Below, one piece after another: positions 1 to 9,103 of a DNA stretch of 64,000 bases. A program made the position numbers and the translations under genes. Each line of letters starts with the position of its first letter. Within the stretch, counting starts at the first letter, position 1. Origin of the DNA: Arcanobacterium ihumii (GTDB taxonomy: Bacteria; Actinomycetota; Actinomycetes; Actinomycetales; Actinomycetaceae); assembly GCF_900604515.1 (NCBI RefSeq), contig NZ_UWOS01000001.1, positions 744,001 to 808,000 on the forward strand, given 5' to 3'. The notes beneath the pieces are model-generated. The model had not been told where the DNA came from, did not search any database, and worked only from the letters and a program-made list of their open reading frames with translations.

Positions 1-1
1 C

Positions 2-478
2 CTGAACACTTTGTTCTGGACGGGCCTCATTCCATTTCCTTTTAAGCATGAGTTTTCGAAGAAAGAGGTAGCAACGCTCGTCTACCCGTGTTCAGATGAG
101 GGTGCTAAACCAACAGAGTTAAAGAAAATCCCAGTTCGCGTATTCAATGCCAGTGGTAAGTCCGGCGTCGCAAAGACCGTGAGCGACGGTCTCAAGACCC
201 ACGAGATTCAGGTTTCATCTACTGCTAACTGGGACGGCGACTCCAAGGTCGCTGAGCCCACCCGCATCTTGACTGGCGTAGATGGGATTAACAACGCCTA
301 CACACTGCGCGCTTTCTTCCCAGATTCAAAGGTTGTTTACGACCCAACTTTGAAGTCTGAAATCGTAGACGTAGTCATTGGTGAAGGCTGGTCTGAGATG
401 CACTCTCACCCGACGGAACAAGATTTCACTGATGCAATGAAACCTCAAGAGAAGTGCACGGATCCTAGCGACTTGTAG
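2..478 (+). CDS. LytR_C-domain protein, 5' end outside window
   Basis: The frame is open to the left edge, so this is the C-terminal part of a longer gene. What remains is one small extracytoplasmic domain. It starts IPVRVFNASGKSGVAKTVSD and runs into a second half containing LRAFFPDSKVVYD and VDVVIGEGW. That pattern fits the LytR/CpsA/Psr C-terminal (LytR_C) domain found alone behind one membrane helix in many actinobacterial envelope proteins. The hydrophobic stretch at the very start (LFWTGLIPF) may be the end of that helix. A bidirectional terminator follows about 50 bases after the stop. Its function is not known beyond a likely envelope location. The domain call rests on pattern recognition only. 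Confidence 0.7.
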   Translation: MNTLFWTGLIPFPFKHEFSKKEVATLVYPCSDEGAKPTELKKIPVRVFNASGKSGVAKTVSDGLKTHEIQVSSTANWDGDSKVAEPTRILTGVDGINNAYTLRAFFPDSKVVYDPTLKSEIVDVVIGEGWSEMHSHPTEQDFTDAMKPQEKCTDPSDL

Positions 479-529
479 TCACCGAGATCGCAACACAACT
501 TCTGAGTTGTTCTAACCTGAACGTTGTTT

Positions 530-575
530 GAGGGTGTGTTGGGAGCTACCGATAAGTAGCCCCCAACACACCCTC
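530..575. terminator. bidirectional terminator between convergent genes
   Basis: A perfect 14-bp inverted repeat (GAGGGTGTGTTGGG and its complement) with an inner GCTAC/GTAGC extension and a 6-base loop lies between the LytR_C gene (+) and the uracil permease (-). It is flanked by AAAAC on the right. Confidence 0.8.
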
Positions 576-593
576 AAAACTTTAGATATAAAA

Positions 594-626
594 GCTGGTC
601 ATTACACAAACCAGTGGATGACCAGC
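594..626 (-). terminator. terminator of uracil permease
   Basis: A 9-bp stem (GCTGGTCAT/ATGACCAGC) around a 15-base loop lies 16 bases past the permease stop. On the minus strand it runs into TTTTAT, as expected for a Rho-independent terminator. Confidence 0.6.
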
Positions 627-641
627 CTTGAAGTTTCGCCT

Positions 642-2000
642 CTATCGAACCAGCATTCCTGGTTCTAGCTCCACACCGGCCGGTGCAGATGCCGGAGAAG
701 CAGCCTCCTGCGAGGTCCCGCGCCAACGAGAGATCGAACGCATCACGTGGTAGATGATAATTGCACAGAAGGAACCAATTGCAATTCCTTCGAAAGCCAT
801 ATCGCCCAGCTGAAAGCTGTAGTTCGCTATCGCCACAACCATTGCAACCGCTGCTGTGTTAAGGTTTACCGGGTCAGAGAAGTCCACACGGTTTTGTACC
901 CAGATACGTACACCAAGCATTCCAATCATTCCGTACAGGACAGTAGCTGCTCCACCTAAAACTCCCGGCGGAATCGTTGCAATGAGCTGACCAAACTTGG
1001 GGAACATCGATAATCCAAGAGCAATCACCGCCGCGATAATGTAGGCGGCGGTGGAATAGACTCGTGTTGCTGCCATAACACCGATATTTTCAGCGTACGT
1101 CGTAGTTCCTGAACCACCACCAGTACCAGCAAACATAGTGGAAATACCGTCGGCAAAGAGTGCACGGCCGGTGACGTCGTCTAGATCCTTGCCGGTCATA
1201 GCTGAAACTGACTTTACGTGGCCTACGTTTTCAGCGATGAGTACCAGCACTACTGGGATAAAGAGACCCAGCAAAGATACATCGAAGGAAGGTGCTCGAA
1301 ATTGCGGCACACCAAGCCACGACGCATTTTCGATTGCCGTGAAATCTACTTCACCGCGTAGTACAGCAACCAGGTAGCCAACCAGCACACCTACTAGGAT
1401 CGATAGTCGACCAAAAATTCCACGGAACAATACCGTCACAAGCAAGATCGTCACGATCGTAACGATTGCGGTAACCGGAGCGATCTTGACGTTATTCCAG
1501 GCGGCAGGAGCTAGGTTGAAGCCAATGAGTGAAACAATCGCACCGGTTACTACCGGTGGCATCAGCTTATCGATCCAACGTGCACCGGCAAAGTGGACGA
1601 TCACGCCAACTAACACCAAAGTAGCACCAACGGCGATGATTCCGCCTTGCGCCAAGGATGCTTTCGATTCGTCGAGCGGTTCACCACCTCCTGCTACGTA
1701 ACCAGTTACTGCACCGATTGGGGCAAGTAAAGCAAAGGACGACCCCAAATACGATGGGAGTCGCCCTGACGTTACCAAGATAAAAAGAATAGTTCCGAAT
1801 CCGGTGAAAAATAACGTCGTTGCCGGATCGAAACCAGTGAGTAATGGAACCAAGAACGTGGCTCCAAACATTGCCACCACGTGTTGAGCTCCAATGCCGA
1901 GCATAATCGGCCAGTTCATTCGTTCATTAGGAAGAACTACATCCCCAGGGGGCATGTGTTTACCGTCCCCATGCAATTTCCAACCCAGCTTATTTACCAT
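642..2000 (-). CDS. uracil/xanthine permease family transporter (NCS2)
   Basis: This is a 452-residue polytopic membrane protein of the NCS2 nucleobase:cation symporter family, most like UraA/PyrP uracil permeases. It should import uracil by proton symport. Near the N-terminus it has the family pattern MLGIGAQHVVAMFGATFLVP, followed by about 12-14 hydrophobic segments and the signature GGGSGTTTYAENIGVMAATR in the middle. I chose the ATG at 2000 because a GGAGT ribosome-binding site sits about 8 bases upstream; a TTG 18 bases earlier overlaps that site. It is the last gene of a leftward group. A 200-base gap separates it from the ASCH gene, so it probably has its own promoter. Substrate choice between uracil and other pyrimidines is inferred. 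Confidence 0.88.
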   Translation of the reverse strand: MVNKLGWKLHGDGKHMPPGDVVLPNERMNWPIMLGIGAQHVVAMFGATFLVPLLTGFDPATTLFFTGFGTILFILVTSGRLPSYLGSSFALLAPIGAVTGYVAGGGEPLDESKASLAQGGIIAVGATLVLVGVIVHFAGARWIDKLMPPVVTGAIVSLIGFNLAPAAWNNVKIAPVTAIVTIVTILLVTVLFRGIFGRLSILVGVLVGYLVAVLRGEVDFTAIENASWLGVPQFRAPSFDVSLLGLFIPVVLVLIAENVGHVKSVSAMTGKDLDDVTGRALFADGISTMFAGTGGGSGTTTYAENIGVMAATRVYSTAAYIIAAVIALGLSMFPKFGQLIATIPPGVLGGAATVLYGMIGMLGVRIWVQNRVDFSDPVNLNTAAVAMVVAIANYSFQLGDMAFEGIAIGSFCAIIIYHVMRSISRWRGTSQEAASPASAPAGVELEPGMLVR

Positions 2001-2174
2001 TACTACTCCTCTTCGCAAGTGGATTCTCAGTTATAGTAGTGGCTTAATAGCTCAATTCGCACACTGTCCACATGTTGCCCTATTCACGGCTCAAAATCCG
2101 GAATATCTGAAAAATTCATGGCAGACTTAGCAGTGGTATTTTTTCTATGCGTTTTCACACTCATATGATCGCGT

Positions 2175-2209
2175 GAAATTATCGCTAGTAACAGGAAATT
2201 ATCGTTACT
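2175..2209. promoter_or_regulatory. tandem direct repeat and inverted repeat upstream of uracil permease
   Basis: GAAATTATCG occurs twice at an exact 20-base interval (2175-2184 and 2195-2204). Overlapping it is an inverted repeat AGTAAC (2187-2192)/GTTACT (2204-2209). It lies just past the ASCH stop and about 175 bases upstream of the permease start, where an operator could sit. The role is inferred. Confidence 0.35.
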
Positions 2210-2223
2210 GCAGTTGGGAAAAC

Positions 2224-2736
2224 CTACTCAGAGAACGAATAAAGAACTTCGAAGAAGTCTGTAATCACGCGTTCGTTCGGATCAAATTTTCCATCCAAGT
2301 CAGAAATCTCACGTTCAAAGAACAGCCGATGGTCGCGGCGCCACTCTTCCAAGGTGCCTTCACCCTCAGCCTCAGCAACATGTGCTCCTACCATAGAAAA
2401 TGGAACTACTTCTACTTCGCTGGTGCGGAGCAAAGCCCGCGGGTTACCATCACCATCACAAAGAATCCCTAGATCACCGACCGTCGGAAGAGGCACCCCT
2501 TCCATCCTGTACGAAGGTTCGTACGACGACGTCGCCCGCTTCTTCCCCAAAAGCACCAATTCACAAAGTTCATTGGCGAGCTCACGCGTATCCCCCAGAG
2601 TAAATGCCGACGGACGCAAGGAAGTGAGATCATCTTGAGCATCGAAACCCTGCGAAAGATTCAGCTTTGCAGCGTTGATGGCGTGAATCCAGAACGCTTC
2701 AAGGTCAACGTCGCGAGGCATCACTATGTCACTCAT
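2224..2736 (-). CDS. ASCH domain protein
   Basis: This is a 170-residue soluble protein. Its core LVLLGKKRATSSYEPSYR followed by LPTVGDLGILCDGDGNPRAL matches the ASCH (PUA-like) domain, a small barrel thought to bind RNA or nucleotides; some members are amidohydrolases for modified nucleosides. The start at 2736 is preferred over the ATG at 2742 because a GGAG motif is then 7 bases upstream. The gene overlaps the 3' end of the unknown gene before it by 8 bases, so the two are probably translationally coupled. No catalytic role can be assigned from sequence alone. Confidence 0.75.
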   Translation of the reverse strand: MSDIVMPRDVDLEAFWIHAINAAKLNLSQGFDAQDDLTSLRPSAFTLGDTRELANELCELVLLGKKRATSSYEPSYRMEGVPLPTVGDLGILCDGDGNPRALLRTSEVEVVPFSMVGAHVAEAEGEGTLEEWRRDHRLFFEREISDLDGKFDPNERVITDFFEVLYSFSE

Positions 2737-4051
2737 GATCATGCTCCGATTCCTTTGGATTCCAAGTCTGAACGTTCGTGTCTGTTTCAGTGAAGATGGT
2801 TTGAACCCAGTGAGTCGTTAAAATACGAGATAGAGCATTAACCATCAGAGCAGCTCCAATGCCGATTTTTAGCTTTGGGTGCTTGACTTGGCCGTTGCCA
2901 CGCAAACCTTGAGACAGAATCACTCCACCAACACCGGCTTGAGCAGCAGCAACGATCGAAACCAAAACTGGACGCTTGAGGTAAACCTCACGATAGGCTC
3001 GCGCAACATCCGGCTCTACAACACCCTCTCCTGCAATTTCCCAAGCGAGAGTTTCGGAAAGAACATCGCTGCGGCGTTGCTGAGCTTTGAAAATCCGAGC
3101 ACCTGGAATATCTGCAAGTTCGCCATTTCCACTCAAAACAGCCATGACCTCGCCAGGAAGCCCAAGCGCTCGTACTAAGTTTTGTGCGCCGGCTTCAGCT
3201 GGGACCAAGAGCGCTTTACGAATATCAGCGAAAGAAGCATCAACGACGTCGGCAACCGCACGCCTAGCAACAGCACCGGCACCAAGTTCGTCGATAACGA
3301 ATTCTTTGGCGACCGTGTTTTCCTTGACCCATGGAAATGCCGGCTGTTCTCCAGACCAATCCCATGTAACTCGCGTGTTGTTACGGCGAACGATCAACAC
3401 CGGATGCTGCTCGGGAGTGTTATCAACCGAGAGCGCCACCACAAAATCTGGGCGTGGGAATATCTTGCGCGAAAGATCGAGTGACTGTTTAGCAACCACC
3501 AGCCGGACTTCACCCATCTTGACGACGGCAAGATCAGCGTTTTCTGCATTTGCCATGACCGGCATTTCAGACATCGCTAAATCAGCTAGGAGAAGCATCG
3601 GACCAGCATCGAGCTCTGGGATTCCTTCTCCAATAATTCCATCAGCTTCGTCATCGGTAACTTTACTGACGTCGAAATCTGCAACCGAGGTCAGATCCTC
3701 GCCCGCTGCCGCGGCAAGATCGGCGTCGTCAATATCTACGGCGCCAAGATCAATTGGACCGTGAACAACGTTTCCACCGATTTCAACCGCAACTTTTCGA
3801 AGCTTCTCAACCATTTCTTGAAGCAGATCATTAACCGAGTAGCCCAAGAAAACCTGACCATGATCGTCCAAGGTCGCAACGCGCCTGCGCCTACCACCTA
3901 CCGCGAGCTCAAAATCGAAACCGCAGTCGCCGTCGTCCTGACCGCGTCCGAGGATTCGATGCTCGGCAAAGAAATCGAGGATATCTTCGGTGGAAGTTAG
4001 TCGTGGATCGAGCCGTTCGATACGGCCACGTACTGGTCGCCAAGATGCCAT
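2729..4051 (-). CDS. conserved hypothetical protein, 440 residues
   Basis: I do not recognise this protein. It is acidic, with an opening segment about DILDFFAEHRILGRG. A long middle part rich in Asp/Glu/Ala follows, then a basic C-terminal half with moderately hydrophobic helices (SIVAAAQAGVGGVILSQGL, and IGIGAALMVNALSRIL near residue 410). The C-terminal end could associate with the membrane. It starts at an ATG preceded by AAAGGCG and lies 66 bases downstream of rlmB on the same strand. It overlaps the ASCH gene by 8 bases. Position in the cysS-rlmB group suggests co-transcription; nothing shows what it does. Confidence 0.6.
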   Translation of the reverse strand: MASWRPVRGRIERLDPRLTSTEDILDFFAEHRILGRGQDDGDCGFDFELAVGGRRRRVATLDDHGQVFLGYSVNDLLQEMVEKLRKVAVEIGGNVVHGPIDLGAVDIDDADLAAAAGEDLTSVADFDVSKVTDDEADGIIGEGIPELDAGPMLLLADLAMSEMPVMANAENADLAVVKMGEVRLVVAKQSLDLSRKIFPRPDFVVALSVDNTPEQHPVLIVRRNNTRVTWDWSGEQPAFPWVKENTVAKEFVIDELGAGAVARRAVADVVDASFADIRKALLVPAEAGAQNLVRALGLPGEVMAVLSGNGELADIPGARIFKAQQRRSDVLSETLAWEIAGEGVVEPDVARAYREVYLKRPVLVSIVAAAQAGVGGVILSQGLRGNGQVKHPKLKIGIGAALMVNALSRILTTHWVQTIFTETDTNVQTWNPKESEHDHE

Positions 4052-4117
4052 GAGGAACGCCTTTCTGTTTCCTCTAGCTTAGCTTAGATGCGCCGCACAA
4101 GGGTGAATACATTTCGC

Positions 4118-5083
4118 TCAGCGTGAGCGAAGCTGATCAACCTGGTAAAGCGAAATTCCAGTTGCCACCGCCGCATTCAAGGATTCCATCTCCGAGGCAA
4201 TCGGGATAGAAGCAATAACATCGCACGTCTCGCGCACTAAACGGGAAAGTCCTTTGCCCTCTGAACCGGTGACGAGTACCAGTGGCACATCGGCAAGATC
4301 GAGGGTAGCAATCGACTGATCGCCTTCTCCTGCCAGACCGACGACGAAGTAGCCGTTTTCCTTGAGGTATTCAAGAGAACGAACCAAGTTCTTTTCACGT
4401 GCGATTGGAACGCGCGCCACTGCACCAGCAGAAACTTTCCAGACGGTGACGTTCACCGAGGCGGAACGACGCTCTGGAATGAGCACTCCATCTGCACGGA
4501 AAGCCGAAGCAGAGCGGAGCACGGCACCAAGGTTGTGTGGATCGGTTACCGAATCAAGTGCCACGATAAGTCCTGGACGGGAAGAGTCGTAGGAAGCTTC
4601 GATAAGTTCGTCTAGTTCCGCGTATTCGTGGGGTGGGACCTCGATAGCAACGCCTTGGTGAACAGCACCATCAGTCATGCGATCTAATTCAGAGCGAGTG
4701 ACTTCCAAAAGTGGTGCACCTGCGCGGGTAGCGGCACGCATTACTTCTGCAACACGGTCGTCGTTCGCTAGTGCACCAACAACGAATACGCGAGTAAAAG
4801 GAATTCCCGAGGCTACCGCTTCAACAACCGGATTACGGCCAGCAATCAGCTCATAACCTTCTGGAAGACGTAGCGATCCACGTAACTTTGGACCTGCCGC
4901 CTTTGCTGCAGCGGCCTCAGCAGCCTTCTTACGCTTGTAAGCAACATGGTAGGTGCGATCTTCAGCCTTTGGGGTTGGCCCCTTACCCTCGAGGGCAGCG
5001 CGACGCTGACCGCCAGAGCCGACCTTCGTTCCTTTTTTTGCACCCTTACGTACTGCGCCAGGGCGTCCAAAATGATTTGCCAT
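4118..5083 (-). CDS. rlmB: 23S rRNA (guanosine-2'-O-) methyltransferase RlmB family
   Basis: This is a 321-residue SpoU/TrmH-class RNA 2'-O-ribose methyltransferase. A basic, Ala/Lys-rich N-terminal extension (about 70 residues) precedes a substrate-binding domain beginning EGYELIAGRNPVVEAV. The SPOUT catalytic domain follows. Its three family motifs are visible: ALDSVTDPHNLGAVLRSA, then VLVTGSEGKGLSRLV, then ESLNAAVATGISLYQV, which form the trefoil knot binding S-adenosylmethionine. The start at 5083 (MANHFGRPG) lies 4 bases after the cysS stop. The cysS-rlmB pair is a standard actinobacterial operon. The exact methylated nucleotide is inferred from family. Confidence 0.9.
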   Translation of the reverse strand: MANHFGRPGAVRKGAKKGTKVGSGGQRRAALEGKGPTPKAEDRTYHVAYKRKKAAEAAAAKAAGPKLRGSLRLPEGYELIAGRNPVVEAVASGIPFTRVFVVGALANDDRVAEVMRAATRAGAPLLEVTRSELDRMTDGAVHQGVAIEVPPHEYAELDELIEASYDSSRPGLIVALDSVTDPHNLGAVLRSASAFRADGVLIPERRSASVNVTVWKVSAGAVARVPIAREKNLVRSLEYLKENGYFVVGLAGEGDQSIATLDLADVPLVLVTGSEGKGLSRLVRETCDVIASIPIASEMESLNAAVATGISLYQVDQLRSR

Positions 5084-5087
5084 AGAT

Positions 5088-6515
5088 TTAATCGCCAATC
5101 TTCCATCGAGCGCCCTCGCTGGAGTCTTCCACCACGATACCTGCGTTAGACAGTGCATCACGGAGGGCATCTGCGGTGGCCCAGTCTTTATTTGCGCGAG
5201 CGGTAGCTCGGTCTTTCAAGATTCCTTGAACCAGTGAATCAAGGGCATCGTAGAGTTTGTTCGAACCCGAGTCAGATCCACGCCATGGAGCAGCATATGG
5301 GTCAAGACCAAGAACGTCGAGCATAGCACGAACAAGGAGTTGCTCTTGGTGGATTTCGTTCGTGTGCTTAGTTGCAAGTGCGGAATTACCACGCTTAACA
5401 TGCTCGTGAATAACCGCAAGCGCAGCGGAAACGTTGAGGTCATCATCCATCGCTGTGACGAATTCGCTTGGAAGTTCTTCAGGACCTACCGCGGCGACGT
5501 CCTCCAAAGAAATCTCCCCAACGGTATCCACGGCACGGTTGACGAAACCGGAGAGACGCTCCCACACTGCCGTTGCTTCTTCTAATGTGCGATCCGAATA
5601 GGCAACTGTGGAACGGTAATGAACCGTACCAAGTGCAAGACGGACGATCACGGCTGGATGCTCACGCACGATATTTTCCACGGTCAAGGAGTTACCGAGG
5701 GACTTACTCATCTTTTCACCGTCGATGGTAACCCAAGCATTGTGCATCCAGTATCGAGCGAATCCATATCCGGCTGCATGGGACTGAGCTTGCTCATTTT
5801 CGTGGTGCGGGAAGCGAAGATCGATTCCACCACCATGAATATCGAAGGATTCACCTAAGTACTTTCCAGACATGGTTGAGCACTCCAAGTGCCAGCCTGG
5901 GCGACCACGACCCCACGGCGTCTCCCATGAAGCGGTTAACGGTTCGTGCGGCTTAGCCGCCTTCCATAGCGCGAAGTCATGAGGGGAACGTTTATCTGGT
6001 TCACTGTCATTTTCGTCCACATTGAGATCGGCAAGTGATTGGCGCGTCAGTGAACCATAGTCTGGTAGAGAGGCGACGTCGAAATACACGTTTGCTTGCT
6101 CACCCACGTAGGCATGACCACGGTCAATGATCCGTTTGATCAGCTCGATCATCTCTGGAACATGACCGGTAGCACGGGGTTCGTACGTTGGGCGAAGGAC
6201 ACCAAGGGCGTCGTAGGCTGCAGTGAATTCGTTTTCGAATCGGTATGCCCAAGCCCACCAAGGTTTCCCAGCCTCAGCTGACTTATTGAGGATCTTATCG
6301 TCAATATCGGTGACGTTTCGTACCATCGTGACTTCGTAACCACATCGACGTAGCCAGCGAACCAGCACATCAAAAGCAAGGGCAGAGCGAATATGCCCGA
6401 TGTGTGGAGCACCTTGAACAGTTGCACCACACAGATAAATCCCCACTTTACCTGGTTCGAGAGGTTCAAATTCTCGAGTGGTGTGAGTTGCGGAGTCATG
6501 AATTTTAAGAGTCAC
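5088..6515 (-). CDS. cysS: cysteinyl-tRNA synthetase
   Basis: This 475-residue class I aminoacyl-tRNA synthetase charges tRNA-Cys. It carries the HIGH motif at residues 38-41 and KMSKS at 268-272. The zinc ligands expected in this family are visible as Cys29, Cys212, His237 and Glu241. Length is normal. It heads a leftward group (cysS, rlmB, unknown gene, ASCH gene) and faces away from the MFS gene on the other strand, with about 118 bases between the two starts. In many actinobacteria cysS directly follows ispF. Here a transporter and a decayed gene separate them. Confidence 0.96.
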   Translation of the reverse strand: MTLKIHDSATHTTREFEPLEPGKVGIYLCGATVQGAPHIGHIRSALAFDVLVRWLRRCGYEVTMVRNVTDIDDKILNKSAEAGKPWWAWAYRFENEFTAAYDALGVLRPTYEPRATGHVPEMIELIKRIIDRGHAYVGEQANVYFDVASLPDYGSLTRQSLADLNVDENDSEPDKRSPHDFALWKAAKPHEPLTASWETPWGRGRPGWHLECSTMSGKYLGESFDIHGGGIDLRFPHHENEQAQSHAAGYGFARYWMHNAWVTIDGEKMSKSLGNSLTVENIVREHPAVIVRLALGTVHYRSTVAYSDRTLEEATAVWERLSGFVNRAVDTVGEISLEDVAAVGPEELPSEFVTAMDDDLNVSAALAVIHEHVKRGNSALATKHTNEIHQEQLLVRAMLDVLGLDPYAAPWRGSDSGSNKLYDALDSLVQGILKDRATARANKDWATADALRDALSNAGIVVEDSSEGARWKIGD

Positions 6516-6633
6516 GGTTCTAGCCTACCTTGCTACGGTATTTTTGCGCCAAAACACGATACTATTGTATCCGTTTCCATTGTGTTTAACGATTATTTTC
6601 CCTTTTGAAGCAATTTCGAAGTATTTTGTATCT

Positions 6634-8025
6634 ATGACAGAAATAAATACCGCGCAATCTGTGATCCCTCCAGTGAGCGAAATTCCAGAATTGGCTGCCG
6701 ACGTCGTCAAAACGGACGGCAAAATTTTCACTAAAAAAGTTCTTGCCTGGGGATCGTGGGATTGGGCGTCTGCCGCATTTAACGCCGTCGTCACTACCTT
6801 TGTTTTCTCGGTCTACTTGACGAACGCGAACCTCTTTGGATCTTCTGCAAACACACTGCTCGGTTACGCACTGTCAATCGCCGGAATTATCATTGCAATC
6901 GTTGCCCCAGCTCTTGGGCAAAGCGTTGACCGCAGTGGTAAATCCGCAACCGTGCTCCGAATCGCAACACTAACAGTTGTTGCAATTACCGCATGCCTTT
7001 TCTTTGTTTCGCCAAACGAAAATCGGTTGTGGCTGGGGCTTTTCCTGCTTGCTAGCGGAAACATCGCCTTCGAAATTGGCTCGGTTATCTACAACGCCAT
7101 GATCACCGACATCTCAACCCCAAAGAACGTTGGCCGAATTTCCGGCTTCGGTTGGGGAATGGGATACGTGGGTGGAATCGTCCTACTCCTCATTCTTTTT
7201 GTGGGATTCATCAGTCCTGAGGTGGGCTGGTTCGGTGTTACCAAAGACAACGGCCTCAACATTCGTGTTGCCATGCTCATTGCTGCTGCTTGGACGTTTA
7301 TTTTCTCTGCACCGTTATTGCGGACTGCTAAAGATAAGCCACGCCGCCCTGGCACTGAATCCGAGGGGATCATCGGTGCCTATCGTCAAGTTTTCGCTTC
7401 GATCCGCGAATTATGGGAAATCGATCGCTCCGTAGTCTGGTTCCTCATTTCATCCGCTATTTACCGCGATGGCTTGGCTGGTGTTTTCACATTTGGAGCG
7501 ATCCTTGCGTCTGCCGCATTCGGATTTAGTGGCGGCGAAGTTATCATCTTCGGCGTAATTTCCAATGTTGTTGCGGGTATCGCAACAATAAGTTTTGGAG
7601 TTTTGGACGATAAACTCGGTTCGCGAGCCGTCATCATTATGTCAGTTGCCGCCATGACAGTCTTTTCGCTAATCGTGTTTCTTTTCCACGACGGCGTCGG
7701 CCCACTTGACGCAAAAGGTGTGTTCTGGGTGTTCGGCGTTGGACTCTGTGTGTTCGTTGGACCTACACAATCGGCTTCGCGTACGTACCTTGCCAGAATC
7801 TCGCCCAAAGGTGAAGAAGGCGAACTCTTTGGTTTATATGCGACGACGGGTCGAGCAGTTTCCTTCCTGGCGCCGTTCATGTATGCCACCGCAATCAGTG
7901 TGGGAGCAGGCATTACCGGGCTTTCGCTTGATGAGGCAGCTTATTTTGGCATCCTAGGAATTGCGTTAGTGCTCCTAATCGGCTTGCTAACCTTTATCCC
8001 AGTCAAAGCACAAATCAAGGATTAG
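6634..8025 (+). CDS. MFS transporter, UMF1/Atg22-like family
   Basis: This is a 463-residue membrane protein with about 12 hydrophobic segments. The N-terminal signature WGSWDWASAAFNAVVTTFVF is characteristic of the UMF1 (Atg22-like) branch of the major facilitator superfamily in actinobacteria. Substrates of bacterial members are mostly unknown; the yeast relative exports amino acids from the vacuole. The start at 6634 (MTEINTAQ) is preferred because residues upstream of it are not family-like, although no strong ribosome-binding site precedes it. It is the only plus-strand gene in the first 12 kb after the left edge gene and interrupts an otherwise conserved order (cysS next to ispF). Confidence 0.85.
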   Translation: MTEINTAQSVIPPVSEIPELAADVVKTDGKIFTKKVLAWGSWDWASAAFNAVVTTFVFSVYLTNANLFGSSANTLLGYALSIAGIIIAIVAPALGQSVDRSGKSATVLRIATLTVVAITACLFFVSPNENRLWLGLFLLASGNIAFEIGSVIYNAMITDISTPKNVGRISGFGWGMGYVGGIVLLLILFVGFISPEVGWFGVTKDNGLNIRVAMLIAAAWTFIFSAPLLRTAKDKPRRPGTESEGIIGAYRQVFASIRELWEIDRSVVWFLISSAIYRDGLAGVFTFGAILASAAFGFSGGEVIIFGVISNVVAGIATISFGVLDDKLGSRAVIIMSVAAMTVFSLIVFLFHDGVGPLDAKGVFWVFGVGLCVFVGPTQSASRTYLARISPKGEEGELFGLYATTGRAVSFLAPFMYATAISVGAGITGLSLDEAAYFGILGIALVLLIGLLTFIPVKAQIKD

Positions 8026-8200
8026 ACTTGTAGGCTTCAAATAGCTTGATAGTTTCGTCAAGGCGTGGAGAAGGTTTTCCGCTCCACGCCTTCCAATAGA
8101 TCTCACAAGCTGGCACGCTTGTGCCTATTGTTTGTTCGAGAACTAGGTTCTCATTCTTCGAATAGATATACGCCTCGCCGACTCGCCTCTTGGTCTCCAT
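8015..8200 (-). pseudogene. possible frameshifted tail of the amidase remnant
   Basis: An open minus-strand frame reading METKRRVGEAYIYSKNENLV and onward overlaps the end of the amidase remnant in another frame and finishes 10 bases inside the MFS 3' end. It may be the original C-terminus after a frameshift, or chance. I do not recognise the sequence. Confidence 0.3.
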
Positions 8201-8579
8201 GAATCCACGCATGATGATTACGGATATGCTGAGCAATCGCGAACGATCGGTAAGTCATTCCATCATCAGTTGCCATTCCTGCATATTTTGTTACAAAACC
8301 TATATGCACAACCACACCATCAGGGCGGGCAAAATCATTAGCAGTAGTCCAACTCCGCGAATAGGATAGTTGGTTATAATCTCGTCCCCGTGGTCGTTGA
8401 TAGTAATGCCAAGCACTGCTCATCGACTACCCTCCTGCAGCTAAGATCTGCGATGCGAAATTAATACGATCGTTATCAAACACTCGATAATTTGCATAGT
8501 TAGGTGTCGCAGCATAAGCCATCGCATAATTTACCGCGGCATTTACATTAAAGCTCGGAACTGCAGACCGAACAATATA
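8151..8579 (-). pseudogene. decayed Amidase_6-type gene remnant
   Basis: Read on the minus strand, one frame gives a recognisable Amidase_6-like domain. It begins FNVNAAVNYAMAYAATPNYA, then NFASQILAAGG, then WHYYQRPRGRDYNQ and SRSWTTANDFAR. An in-frame TAG at 8427-8429 falls where the family usually has Trp after the double Gly. The usual Asp-Cys-Thr-Asn-Phe site, which holds the catalytic Cys, reads Asp-Arg-Ile-Asn-Phe. The frame is closed upstream by TAA at 8580-8582, just short of ispF, so the N-terminal half and any signal peptide are gone. Shortly after HHAWIHGDQ the frame ends. A second frame (8015-8236) continues openly and may be the shifted tail. The family call is from pattern memory. 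Confidence 0.7.
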
Positions 8580-8620
8580 TTACAAGCTTTCTAACGCGTC
8601 TGTAATTTTACAAATGAGTT

Positions 8621-9103
8621 TTAGCGATACACGAGCGCGGTTGCAATTGCCGCCAAGCCTTCTTTGCGGCCGGCAAAGCCGAGATGATCAGAGGTAGTTG
8701 CCGAAATAGAAACAGAGGCATTAAGAATTTCGCTCATAGTTTCTTCAGCTTCTACCTTCCGAGGCAAAAAGCGCGGCTTTTCACCCACAATCTGCACCGA
8801 AACATTTGCTATTTCCCAGCCTTCAGCACGGATCTGGCGTGCTGATTCAGCCAAAAGCACTGCACCTGAGGCTCCTGCCCATTGGGGCTGATCGGTACCG
8901 AAAACAGTTCCAAGATCACCCACACCAGTGGCGATTAACAAGGCATCACAAACCGCGTGGGCAGCTACGTCGGCATCCGAATGCCCTTCGAGTCCAACCA
9001 CGCCGGGCCACTCCAAACATGCCAGCATCATCTTCCTGCTTGGGTGCGGAGAAAATGCGTGAATGTCTACGCCCGTGCCAACACGAAGGTTACTGAGATT
9101 CAT
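8621..9103 (-). CDS. ispF: 2-C-methyl-D-erythritol 2,4-cyclodiphosphate synthase
   Basis: This 160-residue enzyme of the MEP isoprenoid pathway converts CDP-methylerythritol 2-phosphate to the cyclic diphosphate. It shows the metal-binding DIHAF near residue 14 and the HSDADVAAH motif. The end has the family pattern [19 protein letters not shown]. It overlaps ispD by 4 bases (ATGA), so the two are translationally coupled. The usual downstream partner cysS has been displaced about 2 kb away by the MFS gene and pseudogene. Confidence 0.95.
   Translation of the reverse strand: MNLSNLRVGTGVDIHAFSPHPSRKMMLACLEWPGVVGLEGHSDADVAAHAVCDALLIATGVGDLGTVFGTDQPQWAGASGAVLLAESARQIRAEGWEIANVSVQIVGEKPRFLPRKVEAEETMSEILNASVSISATTSDHLGFAGRKEGLAAIATALVYR

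Noticed and set aside
747-1701. Plus-strand open frames inside the uracil permease gene
   Set aside because: They lie wholly within a strongly supported membrane transporter on the other strand and have no family-like content.
3087-3764. 225-codon plus-strand open frame opposite the unknown 440-residue gene
   Set aside because: It is a Ser/Ala/Thr-rich antisense shadow of the real frame and lacks a start signal.
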